This document shows, piece after piece, positions 16,866 through 23,714 of a DNA stretch of 25,381 nucleotides. Each line of letters starts with the position of its first letter. Position 1 is the stretch's first letter. The position numbers and the translations under genes are program-made. The notes below the pieces were generated by a model. It was given only the letters and a program-made list of their open reading frames with translations, was not told where the DNA came from and ran no database searches. The DNA comes from an uncultured Bacteroidales bacterium (lineage in GTDB: Bacteria > Bacteroidota > Bacteroidia > Bacteroidales > F082). The stretch covers positions 1-25,381 of the forward strand of contig CALEMB010000186.1 in NCBI GenBank assembly GCA_937902805.1, read 5' to 3'.

Positions 16866-16896
16866 CAAAAAAGCCGCTGCGCAAGGCACAGCAGCT
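16866..16896 (-). terminator. intrinsic terminator of rpmB
   Basis: On the minus strand AGCTGCTG, a 9-nt loop and CAGCGGCT form an 8-bp stem with one mismatch, followed by six T residues (16867-16872 as A on the plus strand). It lies 27 nt after the rpmB stop and separates rpmB from the TonB-receptor gene. Confidence 0.85.
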
Positions 16897-16922
16897 CTGA
16901 TATGGTTCACATCAGCAATGAA

Positions 16923-17165
16923 TTACCAACGTTCGAGGTTGCCCTTTTGGGAAGCATCCATGATGGCTTGATAGACGCCCTTCTTATTGATGGTGCGCAT
17001 GCCGGCAGCCGAAACCTTCAGCACGATCCATTCATCCCATTCCGGAACGTAGAACTTCTTGATTTTCAGATTCGGTTCAAAGGTTCTCTTCGTCTTCTTG
17101 TTGGAGTGAGAAACATTGTTACCGTGCATGACCTTCTTTCCTGTAATTTGACAAACTTTTGACAT
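16923..17165 (-). CDS. rpmB: 50S ribosomal protein L28
   Basis: An 80-residue basic protein with the L28 signature: CQITGKKVMHGNNVSHSNKKT at the N-terminus, the TKRTFEPNLKIKKF stretch, and SAAGMRTINKKGVYQAI near the C-terminus. It is a component of the large ribosomal subunit. In the Bacteroides-type arrangement I know, rpmB is followed by rpmG (L33), a DUF4295 gene and ftsY. Here a hairpin terminator comes immediately after it and a TonB receptor follows, so rpmB is monocistronic in this genome. It has a clear -7 element and a leader of about 45 nt. Confidence 0.96.
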   Translation of the reverse strand: MSKVCQITGKKVMHGNNVSHSNKKTKRTFEPNLKIKKFYVPEWDEWIVLKVSAAGMRTINKKGVYQAIMDASQKGNLERW

Positions 17166-17212
17166 GACTCTTTATCCTTTATTATTAATATTGTCTATTT
17201 TGTAACGGGCTG

Positions 17213-17220
17213 CAAAAATA
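17213..17220 (-). promoter_or_regulatory. -7 element for rpmB
   Basis: The minus strand reads TATTTTTG followed by CAGCC, matching TAnnTTTG, 48 nt upstream of the ATG. The leader is A/T-rich, with no obvious protein-binding structure. Confidence 0.6.
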
Positions 17221-17331
17221 CACTTTTTTTCGTTTCAAAACGCATTTCTTCAAAAAAAATGCTTCAAAAAATATAAACCACCAATTATTACGGTATACAG
17301 ACGCATACGTTACACTCCTAAATTAATGCGA

Positions 17332-17346
17332 ACGCAAAGGTTGCGT
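17332..17346. repeat. small inverted repeat downstream of mscS
   Basis: ACGCAA, loop AGG and TTGCGT form a 6-bp stem, 12 nt after the mscS stop on the minus strand. There is no T-run, so at most a weak terminator. The flanking GGGACGC word (minus strand) also occurs in the GGGAC micro-repeat near trpS. The remaining 17221-17331 stretch is A/T-rich and I see nothing else in it. Confidence 0.4.
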
Positions 17347-17357
17347 CCCTACAACCA

Positions 17358-18266
17358 TCAATTCTTCATGTGGACATCCATTTGCGGGAACGGGATGCTC
17401 AATCCTTCCTCGGCGAAGGCCTTATACACCTTCTCGTTCATGCTGAAAAACACCGTCCAATAGTCGGCAGCATCCACCCAGACGCGCACCGTGAGGTCGA
17501 CCGAACTGCTGTTGAGCTTGCCCAATTCGATGAAAGGCTCAGGGGTCTTCTGTATGCGCTCGTCCTCGTCGCAGAGGCGTCGCAGCAGGGCTTTTGCCTT
17601 GTCGTAGTCTTCGCCGTAGGCCATGGAGAAACTCCAGTCGACGCGGCGCGTGCCTTGTTTCGAGAAGTTGGTCAAGACACCCGTGGCGAGGGCGCCGTTG
17701 GGCAGGATGACTTCCTTGTTGTCGGGGGTCAACACGTGGGTGTTGAAAATCTGTATCTCGTTCACCTTGCCCTCAAAACCTTGCGAAGCAATGAAATCAC
17801 CGACTTTGAAGGGCTTGAACAGCATAATCATCACGCCGCCCGCGAAGTTCTGCAAGGTGCCGCTCAAAGCCATGCCGATGGCCAGTCCCGCCGAGGCGAG
17901 CAAAGCCACCAACGAGCTGGTGTTGACACCCAAGATGCCCACGATGGCGATGATAAGGAGGAAGGTCAGCAGCACCGAGATGAGGCTCATCAAGAAAGAG
18001 CTGAGGCTGGGGTCGTCGTTACGCCTTTGCATCATCTTCGTCAAGCCTTTCTTGATCAACTTGATCACCCAACGACCCAACAGGAACACCACGATGGCAG
18101 CCACCAACTTGATCCCGAAGGGCACCACATATTCTTTCAAAAGATCGGGAAGCCACTCCGACACGGGAGTGGTGGCCAGCTCTTTGATATCTCTAACCAT
18201 ATTGTTGACCATGGTCGTGTCTTGTATGGTCTCGGTAACTTGTTCGATAACGGTGTCGTTTTCCAT
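17358..18266 (-). CDS. mscS: small-conductance mechanosensitive channel, MscS family
   Basis: A 302-residue inner-membrane channel that opens under tension to release solutes during osmotic downshock. Three membrane segments are visible (about 47-68, 91-112, 117-148), the third holding the pore helix pattern ASAGLAIGMALSGTLQNFAGG with its alternating Ala/Gly packing and NFAGG end. The cytoplasmic beta domain follows (KPFKVGDFI, VNEIQIFNTHVLTPDNKEVILPN split across strands) and then the alpha-beta vestibule ending in SIPFPQMDVHM. Length is close to E. coli MscS (286). The longer frame to 18305 includes the -7 element, so the ATG at 18264-18266 is used. Confidence 0.95.
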   Translation of the reverse strand: MENDTVIEQVTETIQDTTMVNNMVRDIKELATTPVSEWLPDLLKEYVVPFGIKLVAAIVVFLLGRWVIKLIKKGLTKMMQRRNDDPSLSSFLMSLISVLLTFLLIIAIVGILGVNTSSLVALLASAGLAIGMALSGTLQNFAGGVMIMLFKPFKVGDFIASQGFEGKVNEIQIFNTHVLTPDNKEVILPNGALATGVLTNFSKQGTRRVDWSFSMAYGEDYDKAKALLRRLCDEDERIQKTPEPFIELGKLNSSSVDLTVRVWVDAADYWTVFFSMNEKVYKAFAEEGLSIPFPQMDVHMKN

Positions 18267-18285
18267 AATCCAAAAAAATGTGCTG

Positions 18286-18293
18286 CAAAGGTA
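18286..18293 (-). promoter_or_regulatory. -7 element for mscS
   Basis: The minus strand reads TACCTTTG followed by CAGC, matching TAnnTTTG, 19 nt before the ATG. It is divergent with the exosortase promoter 20 bp away. Confidence 0.6.
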
Positions 18294-18313
18294 ATGATAT
18301 TTCAAGAAATCCG

Positions 18314-18321
18314 TATCTTAG
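18314..18321 (+). promoter_or_regulatory. probable -7 element for the exosortase-like gene
   Basis: TATCTTAG followed by CACC, one mismatch from TAnnTTTG, 17 nt before the ATG at 18339. The very close divergent arrangement with mscS leaves almost no room for separate upstream elements. Confidence 0.45.
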
Positions 18322-18338
18322 CACCCTAAAAACTTTAC

Positions 18339-18941
18339 ATGGACCTCAAAGATATCAAGGCATATTGCAAGGACCCGAAGAACCAAAGCACGGTCAATGT
18401 GGGTTTATTTATCCTGCTGATAATCAGCTTCCATTTCCTGTATCTAGGATGGCAAGCCTTGGGCTATTGGCCAGTCGGGAGGCTGGTTTACAGCCTGATG
18501 CTTTGTTCGGTCGACTTGGCCTACAGCCAATGCTGTTGGGTGCTCGACCACATTTTCCACATCGACATCACCACCGTCAGCCAGCAAAGGCTCATCGCCA
18601 CGCCCAACAAGGACGGCGGATGGGCGCGTGTCGTCATCGCTACCGAATGCGCCAGCCTGAAACAATGGATGCATTGGATCTTTTTGATGGTACTCTTCCC
18701 TGGTCCGTGGAAACACAAGCTGTGGTACATCCCCGCCGGCTTGGTTATCATCGAGTGGACCAATGTGGTGCGCATCTGCGGCGTGCTGATGATGCAGATT
18801 CCGTGGCCTAACAGCTTCCATCTCGCCCACGATTACATCTTCAAGTTCTTCTTCTACTTCGTCATCTTCCTCATGTGGGTGCTGTGGGTGGAGAAATTCT
18901 ACAATCCGACATTAATTATTAAGACAAAGCAAAATGAATAA
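18339..18941 (+). CDS. exosortase/archaeosortase-superfamily membrane protein
   Basis: A 200-residue multi-pass membrane protein. Hydrophobic segments lie at about 21-40, 47-66, 111-121, 129-152 and 166-185. The superfamily's catalytic triad is visible in order: Cys104 in TECASLKQ within the loop before a membrane helix, Arg145 in TNVVRI (the N-x-x-R motif), and His164 (or His161) in HLAHDYIF before the final helix. Such enzymes are membrane cysteine transpeptidases that cut and transfer proteins carrying C-terminal sorting signals, to glycan or lipid in studied cases. The family's usual Gly after Cys-Ser is replaced (CASL). No sorting-signal partner is seen nearby. The downstream ROK gene overlaps its end by 8 nt. 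Family is likely; substrate is unknown. Confidence 0.75.
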   Translation: MDLKDIKAYCKDPKNQSTVNVGLFILLIISFHFLYLGWQALGYWPVGRLVYSLMLCSVDLAYSQCCWVLDHIFHIDITTVSQQRLIATPNKDGGWARVVIATECASLKQWMHWIFLMVLFPGPWKHKLWYIPAGLVIIEWTNVVRICGVLMMQIPWPNSFHLAHDYIFKFFFYFVIFLMWVLWVEKFYNPTLIIKTKQNE

Positions 18942-20037
18942 CGATCCTATTATCTTCATTCTTGACGCTGGCGGCACTGGCTTCAAGTTCTCGGCTGTGC
19001 AACACTGGCACGAAATCATCGAACCCTTCACCATCCCTTCGGCGGCACCCACCCTTGAAGAAGTACTGAAAAAAATCATCACGGGCTTCCATGAGTGCGA
19101 AACCCGCTGCGGTGCAAAAGCCTCAGCCATCAGTTTCTGCTTCCCCGGTCCCGCCGACTATCCCAACGGCATCATCGGTGACTTGGAGAACCTGCCCACC
19201 TTCCGTGGCGGTGTCCCGTTGAAGCTGATGCTTGAAAACGAGTTCCAAATCCCCGTCTACATCAACAACGACGGCGACTTGTTTGCCTACGGCGAGGCCT
19301 TGGGAGGACTGTTGCCCGAGGTGAACAACCTTATGGCACAGCAACGCAACCCCAAGCGCTACAAGAACCTGTTGGGCGTCACCATTGGCACGGGCTTTGG
19401 CGGCGGCATCGTCATCAACAAGATGCTGCTCAATGGCGACAATTCGGCTGGCGGCGAGATCAACCGTTTCCGCAACCCGCTCTACCCCACCACCAGCGCC
19501 GAGGACAGCATCAGCATCCGGGCCGTACGTCGCGAGTATGGCCGTCATGCAGGCATCCCGTTCGACCAGACGCCCCATCCTTACGACATTTACAAAATCG
19601 CCATGGGACATCATCCGGGCAACAAGGAGGCCGCCCTGGCTTCGTGGAACGAACTGGCAACGGCCTTGGCCGACGTGCTGGCCAACGCCATCTCGCTCAT
19701 CGACGGCATTATCGTCATCGGTGGAGGACTGTCGGGCGCATGGCCCATCTTCATGCCCAAGCTTATCGAAAAGATGAACGAGCCTTTTGCCGGCCTCACT
19801 GACGGTCACGCTTTCAGCCGCATGGAGACCGAAGCCTTTAACCTGATGGATGCCCAAGACATGATACGTTTCACCGAGAAGACGGGCAACATGATCAAGG
19901 TGCCGTTCAGCAACCAAGAGGTGTGGTACAACCCCACCAAGCGCGTCGGTGTCGGTGTCACCAAGCTTGGCACGTCGTCGGCAGTGGCTAAAGGCGCTTA
20001 CGCCTACGCCATGCAACAGTTGTCACAGCAAGAATAA
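18934..20037 (+). CDS. ROK-family sugar kinase-like protein
   Basis: A 367-residue cytoplasmic protein of the ROK branch of the actin-like ATPase superfamily, which mostly phosphorylates hexoses. The N-terminal phosphate loop is ILDAGGTGFKFS (Asp11 to Lys18); the catalytic-base region is YINNDGDLFAYGE; the second phosphate motif is GVTIGTGFGGGIVI; and the adenosine motif is DGIIVIGGGLSGAW. The usual ROK zinc motif (His plus a CxCGxxGCxE stretch after GEIGH) is missing: here the text runs GGEINRFRNPLYPTTSAED. This Zn-less form may be a distinct subgroup. It overlaps the exosortase-like gene by 8 nt, indicating translational coupling, and overlaps the convergent tatD gene by 15 bp at its 3' end. 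Confidence 0.85.
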   Translation: MNNDPIIFILDAGGTGFKFSAVQHWHEIIEPFTIPSAAPTLEEVLKKIITGFHECETRCGAKASAISFCFPGPADYPNGIIGDLENLPTFRGGVPLKLMLENEFQIPVYINNDGDLFAYGEALGGLLPEVNNLMAQQRNPKRYKNLLGVTIGTGFGGGIVINKMLLNGDNSAGGEINRFRNPLYPTTSAEDSISIRAVRREYGRHAGIPFDQTPHPYDIYKIAMGHHPGNKEAALASWNELATALADVLANAISLIDGIIVIGGGLSGAWPIFMPKLIEKMNEPFAGLTDGHAFSRMETEAFNLMDAQDMIRFTEKTGNMIKVPFSNQEVWYNPTKRVGVGVTKLGTSSAVAKGAYAYAMQQLSQQE

Positions 20038-20823
20038 GGATTTTGCGTTGGCCGTCGTTGCGGCAGCCAGTTCTTCAACGGGCATTTGAAGGATGTCCGC
20101 AATGCGTTGTACTGTGTGGACCAGAAAAGCCGGCTCATTGCGCTTGCCCCGACATGGGACTGGAGCCAGATAAGGCGCGTCGGTTTCTAGAACGATTCTA
20201 TCCAAAGGCAGATGGGGCAGGAAGTCCTTCAAGCCACAATTTTTATAGGTCGTCACGCCACCCAAGCCGAGGTGGAAGCCTAGTTCAAGGTAGGCTTTGG
20301 CTTCTTCTTCAGTACCCGTGAAGCAGTGCATGATGCCGTGCAGGCCTCCGTCCTGCTTGTGTTCCAGGATTTTCACCATCTTATCGAAGGCATTGCGACA
20401 GTGGATGGAGAGGGGCAAACCGAGTTGTTTGGCCCAGTCCAGTTGAGTCTCGAAGGCATCGAGTTGCTGTTTCTCGAAGGTGGCATCCCAATAGAAATCG
20501 AGGCCGACCTCCCCCACGCCGACATATTGGACGCGGGACTGTGAGACGCGTGATGCGGGACTGGCTTTTCCCAACTCCTTCTCCATCATGGAAAGCACTT
20601 CCTTGTAGTCTTCCTTGACCTCTTCGGGTTGCAATCCCATCATCACGCGGGTGCATTCGGGATATTGCTCGTGCAATTCAAGCATCGGCACGATGGTGGA
20701 GGCATCCACATTGGGCAAGAGCATCATTCCGACGCCCGAATCGAGGGCGCGACGGACGGTTTCAGCGCGGTCGAGGCTGAATTGATGGTCATAAATATGC
20801 GTATGAGTGTCAATGAGATACAT
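20023..20823 (-). CDS. tatD: TatD-family metal-dependent hydrolase (DNase)
   Basis: A 266-residue TIM-barrel hydrolase of the amidohydrolase superfamily. Metal ligands are visible: His7 and His9 (DTHTHIYD), Glu105 (VGVGEVGLDFYWD), His141 (SIHCRNAFD), His166 (IMHCFTGT) and Asp215 (LETDAPYLAPVP). Studied members are 3'-5' nucleases acting on damaged DNA. Two oddities: the usual GxHP motif after strand two reads GLQPEEV (Gln65 for His), and residues about 87-99 (ASPASRVSQSRVQ) form an extra loop before YVGVGE, encoded by a GACGCGGGACT-type repeat that also occurs upstream of trpS. It lies 73 nt after hflX and may share its transcript. Confidence 0.92.
   Translation of the reverse strand: MYLIDTHTHIYDHQFSLDRAETVRRALDSGVGMMLLPNVDASTIVPMLELHEQYPECTRVMMGLQPEEVKEDYKEVLSMMEKELGKASPASRVSQSRVQYVGVGEVGLDFYWDATFEKQQLDAFETQLDWAKQLGLPLSIHCRNAFDKMVKILEHKQDGGLHGIMHCFTGTEEEAKAYLELGFHLGLGGVTTYKNCGLKDFLPHLPLDRIVLETDAPYLAPVPCRGKRNEPAFLVHTVQRIADILQMPVEELAAATTANAKSLFLL
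20529..20562. repeat. GACGCGGGACT-type micro-repeat inside tatD
   Basis: The plus strand holds GGACGCGGGACT at 20529-20540 and a related GATGCGGGACT at 20552-20562, with GTGAGACGCGT between. The 12-mer GGACGCGGGACT is repeated exactly at 23680-23691 outside any gene. Inside tatD the insertion keeps the frame. Confidence 0.75.
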
Positions 20824-20829
20824 TCTATT

Positions 20830-20873
20830 GGTTTTACTCCCCTTTTACTCTCCTTTTGTTCACCTTTTGTGCA
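20830..20873. repeat. four 11-bp tandem repeats upstream of tatD
   Basis: GGTTTTACTCC, CCTTTTACTCT, CCTTTTGTTCA and CCTTTTGTGCA follow one another at an exact 11-bp period. They fill most of the 73-bp gap between hflX and tatD. On the minus strand they read as purine-rich AAAAGG/GAG units, which could fold little and might bind the ribosome's anti-Shine-Dalgarno. Confidence 0.7.
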
Positions 20874-20896
20874 ACACTGGCGTAACTATGATGTAA

Positions 20897-22090
20897 CTAA
20901 TACAAAAAGTTGTCGTAAGGATACCGAATCGCGTGCATATCGCGGATTTCCTTGTACAGCAAATCCCTAAACTCCTGATAATTAATGCGGTTTTGAGCGG
21001 AGATGAAGATGCAGTTGTCATTCATCTTGGCCATCCAAGTCTTTTTCAGCTCTTCTAAGGAGACATTGCGCTTAGTGGGCGGCGTCAGGTCGTCGGGAGC
21101 TTTCTCCTCCCAGGTGTAGGCATCGATTTTGTTGAAGACCACGATGGTCTTTTTGTCGGCGCAGCCCAAGTCGGCCAAGGTCTGGTTCACCACCTCCATC
21201 TGTGCCTCGAAGTCGGGATGCGAGATGTCGACCACGTGCAGCAGGATGTCCGACTCACGCACCTCGTCCAAGGTCGACTTGAACGACTCCACGAGATGAT
21301 GCGGCAGTTTGCGGATGAAACCGACAGTGTCGGACAGCAGGAAGGGCAGGTTCTCCACCACCACCTTGCGCACGGTAGTGTCAAGCGTGGCGAAGAGTTT
21401 GTTTTCGGTGTAGACTTCTGACTTGCTCAACAGGTTCATGATAGTCGACTTGCCCACGTTGGTATAACCGACAAGGGCCACACGCACCAGCTTGCCACGA
21501 TTCTTGCGCTGCACGGTCTTCTGCATGTCGATTTCCTTCAGTTTCTCCTTCAGGAGCGCGATACGGTCCAAAATCAAGCGGCGGTCGGTCTCGATTTGCG
21601 TCTCACCAGGGCCACGCATACCGATACCACCTCTTTGTCTCTCCAAGTGGGTCCACATGCGTGTCAGGCGGGGCAACAGGTATTGGTATTGGGCCAATTC
21701 CACCTGCGCCTTGGCGTGTGCCGTATGCGCATTGGAGGCGAAGATGTCGAGGATGAGGCTCGTGCGGTCAAGCACGCGGCATTCCAAGGCCTGCTCCATG
21801 TTGCGCGCCTGGGTGGCACTCAACTCGTCGTCGATGACGGCAATCTCAATGTTCTCCGCCTTGATATATTGGTGGATTTCCTCCAGTTTGCCCGAGCCGA
21901 GATAGGTGACGCTACTCGGATGGTCCATGGCCTGCACGAAACGCGCCACGGGAATGCCGCCAGCTGTCTCCAGCAGGAAAGCCAGCTCATCAAGATATTC
22001 TTCCGTGCGCTCGCGGCCTTGCTGTTTGGAGGCCACGGCGACGAGGACAGCCCTTTCGGGTATTTTTTCGTAGGTTATGAATTCGCCCAT
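20897..22090 (-). CDS. hflX: GTPase HflX
   Basis: A 397-residue ribosome-associated GTPase that splits stalled or stressed 70S ribosomes. An N-terminal HflX domain (about 30-155) carries VTYLGSGKLEEI and ends in the signature RGGIGMRGPGETQIETDRR, here at about 153-171 with GRG replaced by GGI. The G domain follows: G1 GYTNVGKS at 208-215, G3 DTVG at 254-257 and G4 NKID at 320-323. Length and domain order are standard. The stop is 73 nt upstream of tatD, and its start is 23 nt from the toxin stop. No strong promoter is seen; a TATTTTCG near-match lies at 22097-22104. Confidence 0.95.
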   Translation of the reverse strand: MGEFITYEKIPERAVLVAVASKQQGRERTEEYLDELAFLLETAGGIPVARFVQAMDHPSSVTYLGSGKLEEIHQYIKAENIEIAVIDDELSATQARNMEQALECRVLDRTSLILDIFASNAHTAHAKAQVELAQYQYLLPRLTRMWTHLERQRGGIGMRGPGETQIETDRRLILDRIALLKEKLKEIDMQKTVQRKNRGKLVRVALVGYTNVGKSTIMNLLSKSEVYTENKLFATLDTTVRKVVVENLPFLLSDTVGFIRKLPHHLVESFKSTLDEVRESDILLHVVDISHPDFEAQMEVVNQTLADLGCADKKTIVVFNKIDAYTWEEKAPDDLTPPTKRNVSLEELKKTWMAKMNDNCIFISAQNRINYQEFRDLLYKEIRDMHAIRYPYDNFLY

Positions 22091-22113
22091 TTATGTCGAA
22101 AATAGTATACTAT

Positions 22114-22422
22114 TTATTGAACTATCGAGTTCGAAGGAATAATCCTGTCAACCAAAACAGTATCTCCTTCGATATGAAACACATACGCCCATTTATGGTT
22201 ATGTGAAACCATCCTTCGGGCTTTGGGATGAATGGCACGAATCGTTTTGGAATGCGTTTCGGCAAAACAATTGGCATAAATGGACAAGGACAACACTTCT
22301 TGTTTCATGAATTCAAGATAACGGTAAGCCCCTTCCTTTGAAAGTTTTTCAAAAAGAAAATCGGCCAATGCATCGATATCAGCCTCAGCAGACCGAAGCA
22401 CTCTGACCTTATAGATTTTCAT
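22114..22422 (-). CDS. RelE/ParE-family toxin
   Basis: A 102-residue protein of the RelE/ParE toxin fold. It starts with a KVRVLRSAEADIDALADFL helix pair, has a central Arg-rich RAIHPKARRM segment and ends with the YVFHIEGDTVLVDRII strands that form the core sheet. ParE-type members poison DNA gyrase while RelE-type members cleave mRNA on the ribosome; the sequence alone does not decide. The ATG at 22420-22422 is chosen because it opens the conserved first strand. The antitoxin frame overlaps it by 14 nt, the usual layout of type II toxin-antitoxin pairs. It sits between trpS and hflX. Confidence 0.82.
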   Translation of the reverse strand: MKIYKVRVLRSAEADIDALADFLFEKLSKEGAYRYLEFMKQEVLSLSIYANCFAETHSKTIRAIHPKARRMVSHNHKWAYVFHIEGDTVLVDRIIPSNSIVQ

Positions 22423-22585
22423 ATCGCTTATCCAACGCTTTTCTAACCTTGTCAAAATATGCTTCCACTGTCATACTATCTTTGAGACTAGTTTTCAATG
22501 GAGTAGACACGCTACTGACATAGGCAACACTTGGCTCACTTGCCATCGTTACCGGATTGTCGTTGCTATATTCCTTTTTCGCCAT
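22409..22585 (-). CDS. small antitoxin partner of the ParE/RelE toxin
   Basis: A 58-residue protein, MAKKEYSNDNPVTMASEPSV at the start and a C-terminal helix MTVEAYFDKVRKALDKRYENL-like that should bind the toxin. The N-terminal half is hydrophilic and probably flexible, with no visible DNA-binding domain. The frame extends upstream to 22684 inside trpS, but the -7 element at 22608-22615 lies in that extension, so the ATG at 22583-22585 is the start. It precedes and overlaps the toxin gene. Its role rests on position and size, since no antitoxin family is certain. Confidence 0.7.
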   Translation of the reverse strand: MAKKEYSNDNPVTMASEPSVAYVSSVSTPLKTSLKDSMTVEAYFDKVRKALDKRYENL

Positions 22586-22607
22586 GTTGTTTATTTCTAT
22601 TTCCCTG

Positions 22608-22615
22608 CAAAAATA
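22608..22615 (-). promoter_or_regulatory. -7 element for the toxin-antitoxin pair
   Basis: The minus strand reads TATTTTTG followed by CAGGG, matching TAnnTTTG, 23 nt before the antitoxin ATG and about 50 nt after the trpS stop. The pair therefore has its own promoter within the trpS-hflX strand. Confidence 0.6.
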
Positions 22616-22664
22616 ATCATTTTTCCGAAGGTAAACCTTTTCCACTCCTATTTCGCATGGAGTA

Positions 22665-23660
22665 TCAATAGGTTCTGAATCCAATTATCTTCCTAACCTC
22701 ATTAAGGGTTCTGGATGCGCTTTCGCGGGCCTTCTCGGCACCCATACGGGCGATACGGTCGAGGCGGGCCTCGTCGGAGGAGAATTCCTTGATGCGCTCA
22801 CGGATGGGGGCAACGGCCTTCTCCAAGTCCTCGGCCAACTGTTTCTTCATGTCGCCGTAACGGATAGAGCAGTCGTTCCATTTCTCGTCGAAGTATTTCA
22901 CCGTCTCTGGCTCACTGACGATGTTCATCATTGTGAAGAGGTTTTGTATCACCTCGGGCTTGGGGCTGTTGGGCTCCGTCGGGCCGCTGTCGGTGACGGC
23001 GCGCATCACCTTCTTGCGCATCACCTTTTCGTCCTCGTAGAGGTAGATGCAGTTGCCGTCGCTCTTGCCCATCTTGCCGCTGCCGTCCAATCCCGGCACC
23101 TTGATGGCGTCACCGCCGAAGTAGTAGTTCTGAGGCTCGGGGAAGAACTCGACCTTGTAGATATTGTTGAAGCGGCGGGCACACTTGCGGGCCATCTCCA
23201 TGTTCTGCTCCTGGTCTTTGCCCACAGGCACCCATTTGGCGCGGTGTTGTAGGATGTCGGCGGCCATGAGGGTCGGATAAGTGAACAAGCCGGCATTGAC
23301 ATTGTCGGGTTGTTGGCGCGCCTTTTCCTTGAAGGTGGTCACACGGCCCAGTTCTCCGATGTAGGCGTTCATGTTGAAATAGAGGTACAACTCGATGGTC
23401 TCCGGCACATCGCTCTGGATGTAGATGGTGGCCTTCTCGGGGTCGATGCCGCAGGCGAGGTATTCGGCCAAGATGGTACGGGCCGACTTCTGTATGTTTT
23501 CGGGCGTGGGGTGCGTGGTCAGCGAATGCCAGTCGGCGATGAAGAAGTAGCAATTGTAGTCTTCCTGCATCTTCACGAAGCTGCGCACGGCGCCATAATA
23601 ATTGCCAAGGTGAAGGTTTCCGGTGGGGCGAATGCCGCTTAAAACGATGTCTTTATTCAT
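22665..23660 (-). CDS. trpS: tryptophanyl-tRNA synthetase
   Basis: A 331-residue class I synthetase charging tRNA-Trp. The HIGH-type motif is HLGN at residues 17-20 (RPTGNLHLGNYYG), and the KMSKS-type motif is KMGKS at 196-200 (GSGKMGKSDGN). The VPVGKDQEQNMEMARKCARRFN region and the LMAADILQ helix are the tryptophan/ATP site hallmarks of bacterial TrpRS. A GTG at 23676-23678 would add six residues, but the ATG at 23658-23660 opens the conserved core and is preferred. Its best -7 candidate lies near 23860, giving a leader of about 190 nt that contains a two-hairpin repeat element. Confidence 0.96.
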   Translation of the reverse strand: MNKDIVLSGIRPTGNLHLGNYYGAVRSFVKMQEDYNCYFFIADWHSLTTHPTPENIQKSARTILAEYLACGIDPEKATIYIQSDVPETIELYLYFNMNAYIGELGRVTTFKEKARQQPDNVNAGLFTYPTLMAADILQHRAKWVPVGKDQEQNMEMARKCARRFNNIYKVEFFPEPQNYYFGGDAIKVPGLDGSGKMGKSDGNCIYLYEDEKVMRKKVMRAVTDSGPTEPNSPKPEVIQNLFTMMNIVSEPETVKYFDEKWNDCSIRYGDMKKQLAEDLEKAVAPIRERIKEFSSDEARLDRIARMGAEKARESASRTLNEVRKIIGFRTY

Positions 23661-23672
23661 AGGTGTTATGTT

Positions 23673-23706
23673 TGACACGGGACGCGGGACTACGGGACAC
23701 GAGACT
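23673..23706. repeat. GGGAC micro-repeat upstream of trpS
   Basis: Within 34 bp the plus strand has GACACGGGAC, GCGGGACTAC, GGGACAC and GAGACTC, that is, repeated (C)GGGAC words with 6-9 bp spacing. GGACGCGGGACT at 23680-23691 exactly matches 20529-20540 in tatD. Confidence 0.7.
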
Positions 23707-23714
23707 CAACCCTA

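Noticed and set aside
17370..18329. 319-codon plus-strand frame opposite mscS
   Set aside because: Mirrors the MscS coding region and is rich in His, Gln and Glu as expected of an antisense frame; it also runs through the divergent promoter region.
19123..20016. 297-codon minus-strand frame opposite the ROK gene
   Set aside because: Antisense to a gene with intact ROK motifs; no promoter and no domain pattern.
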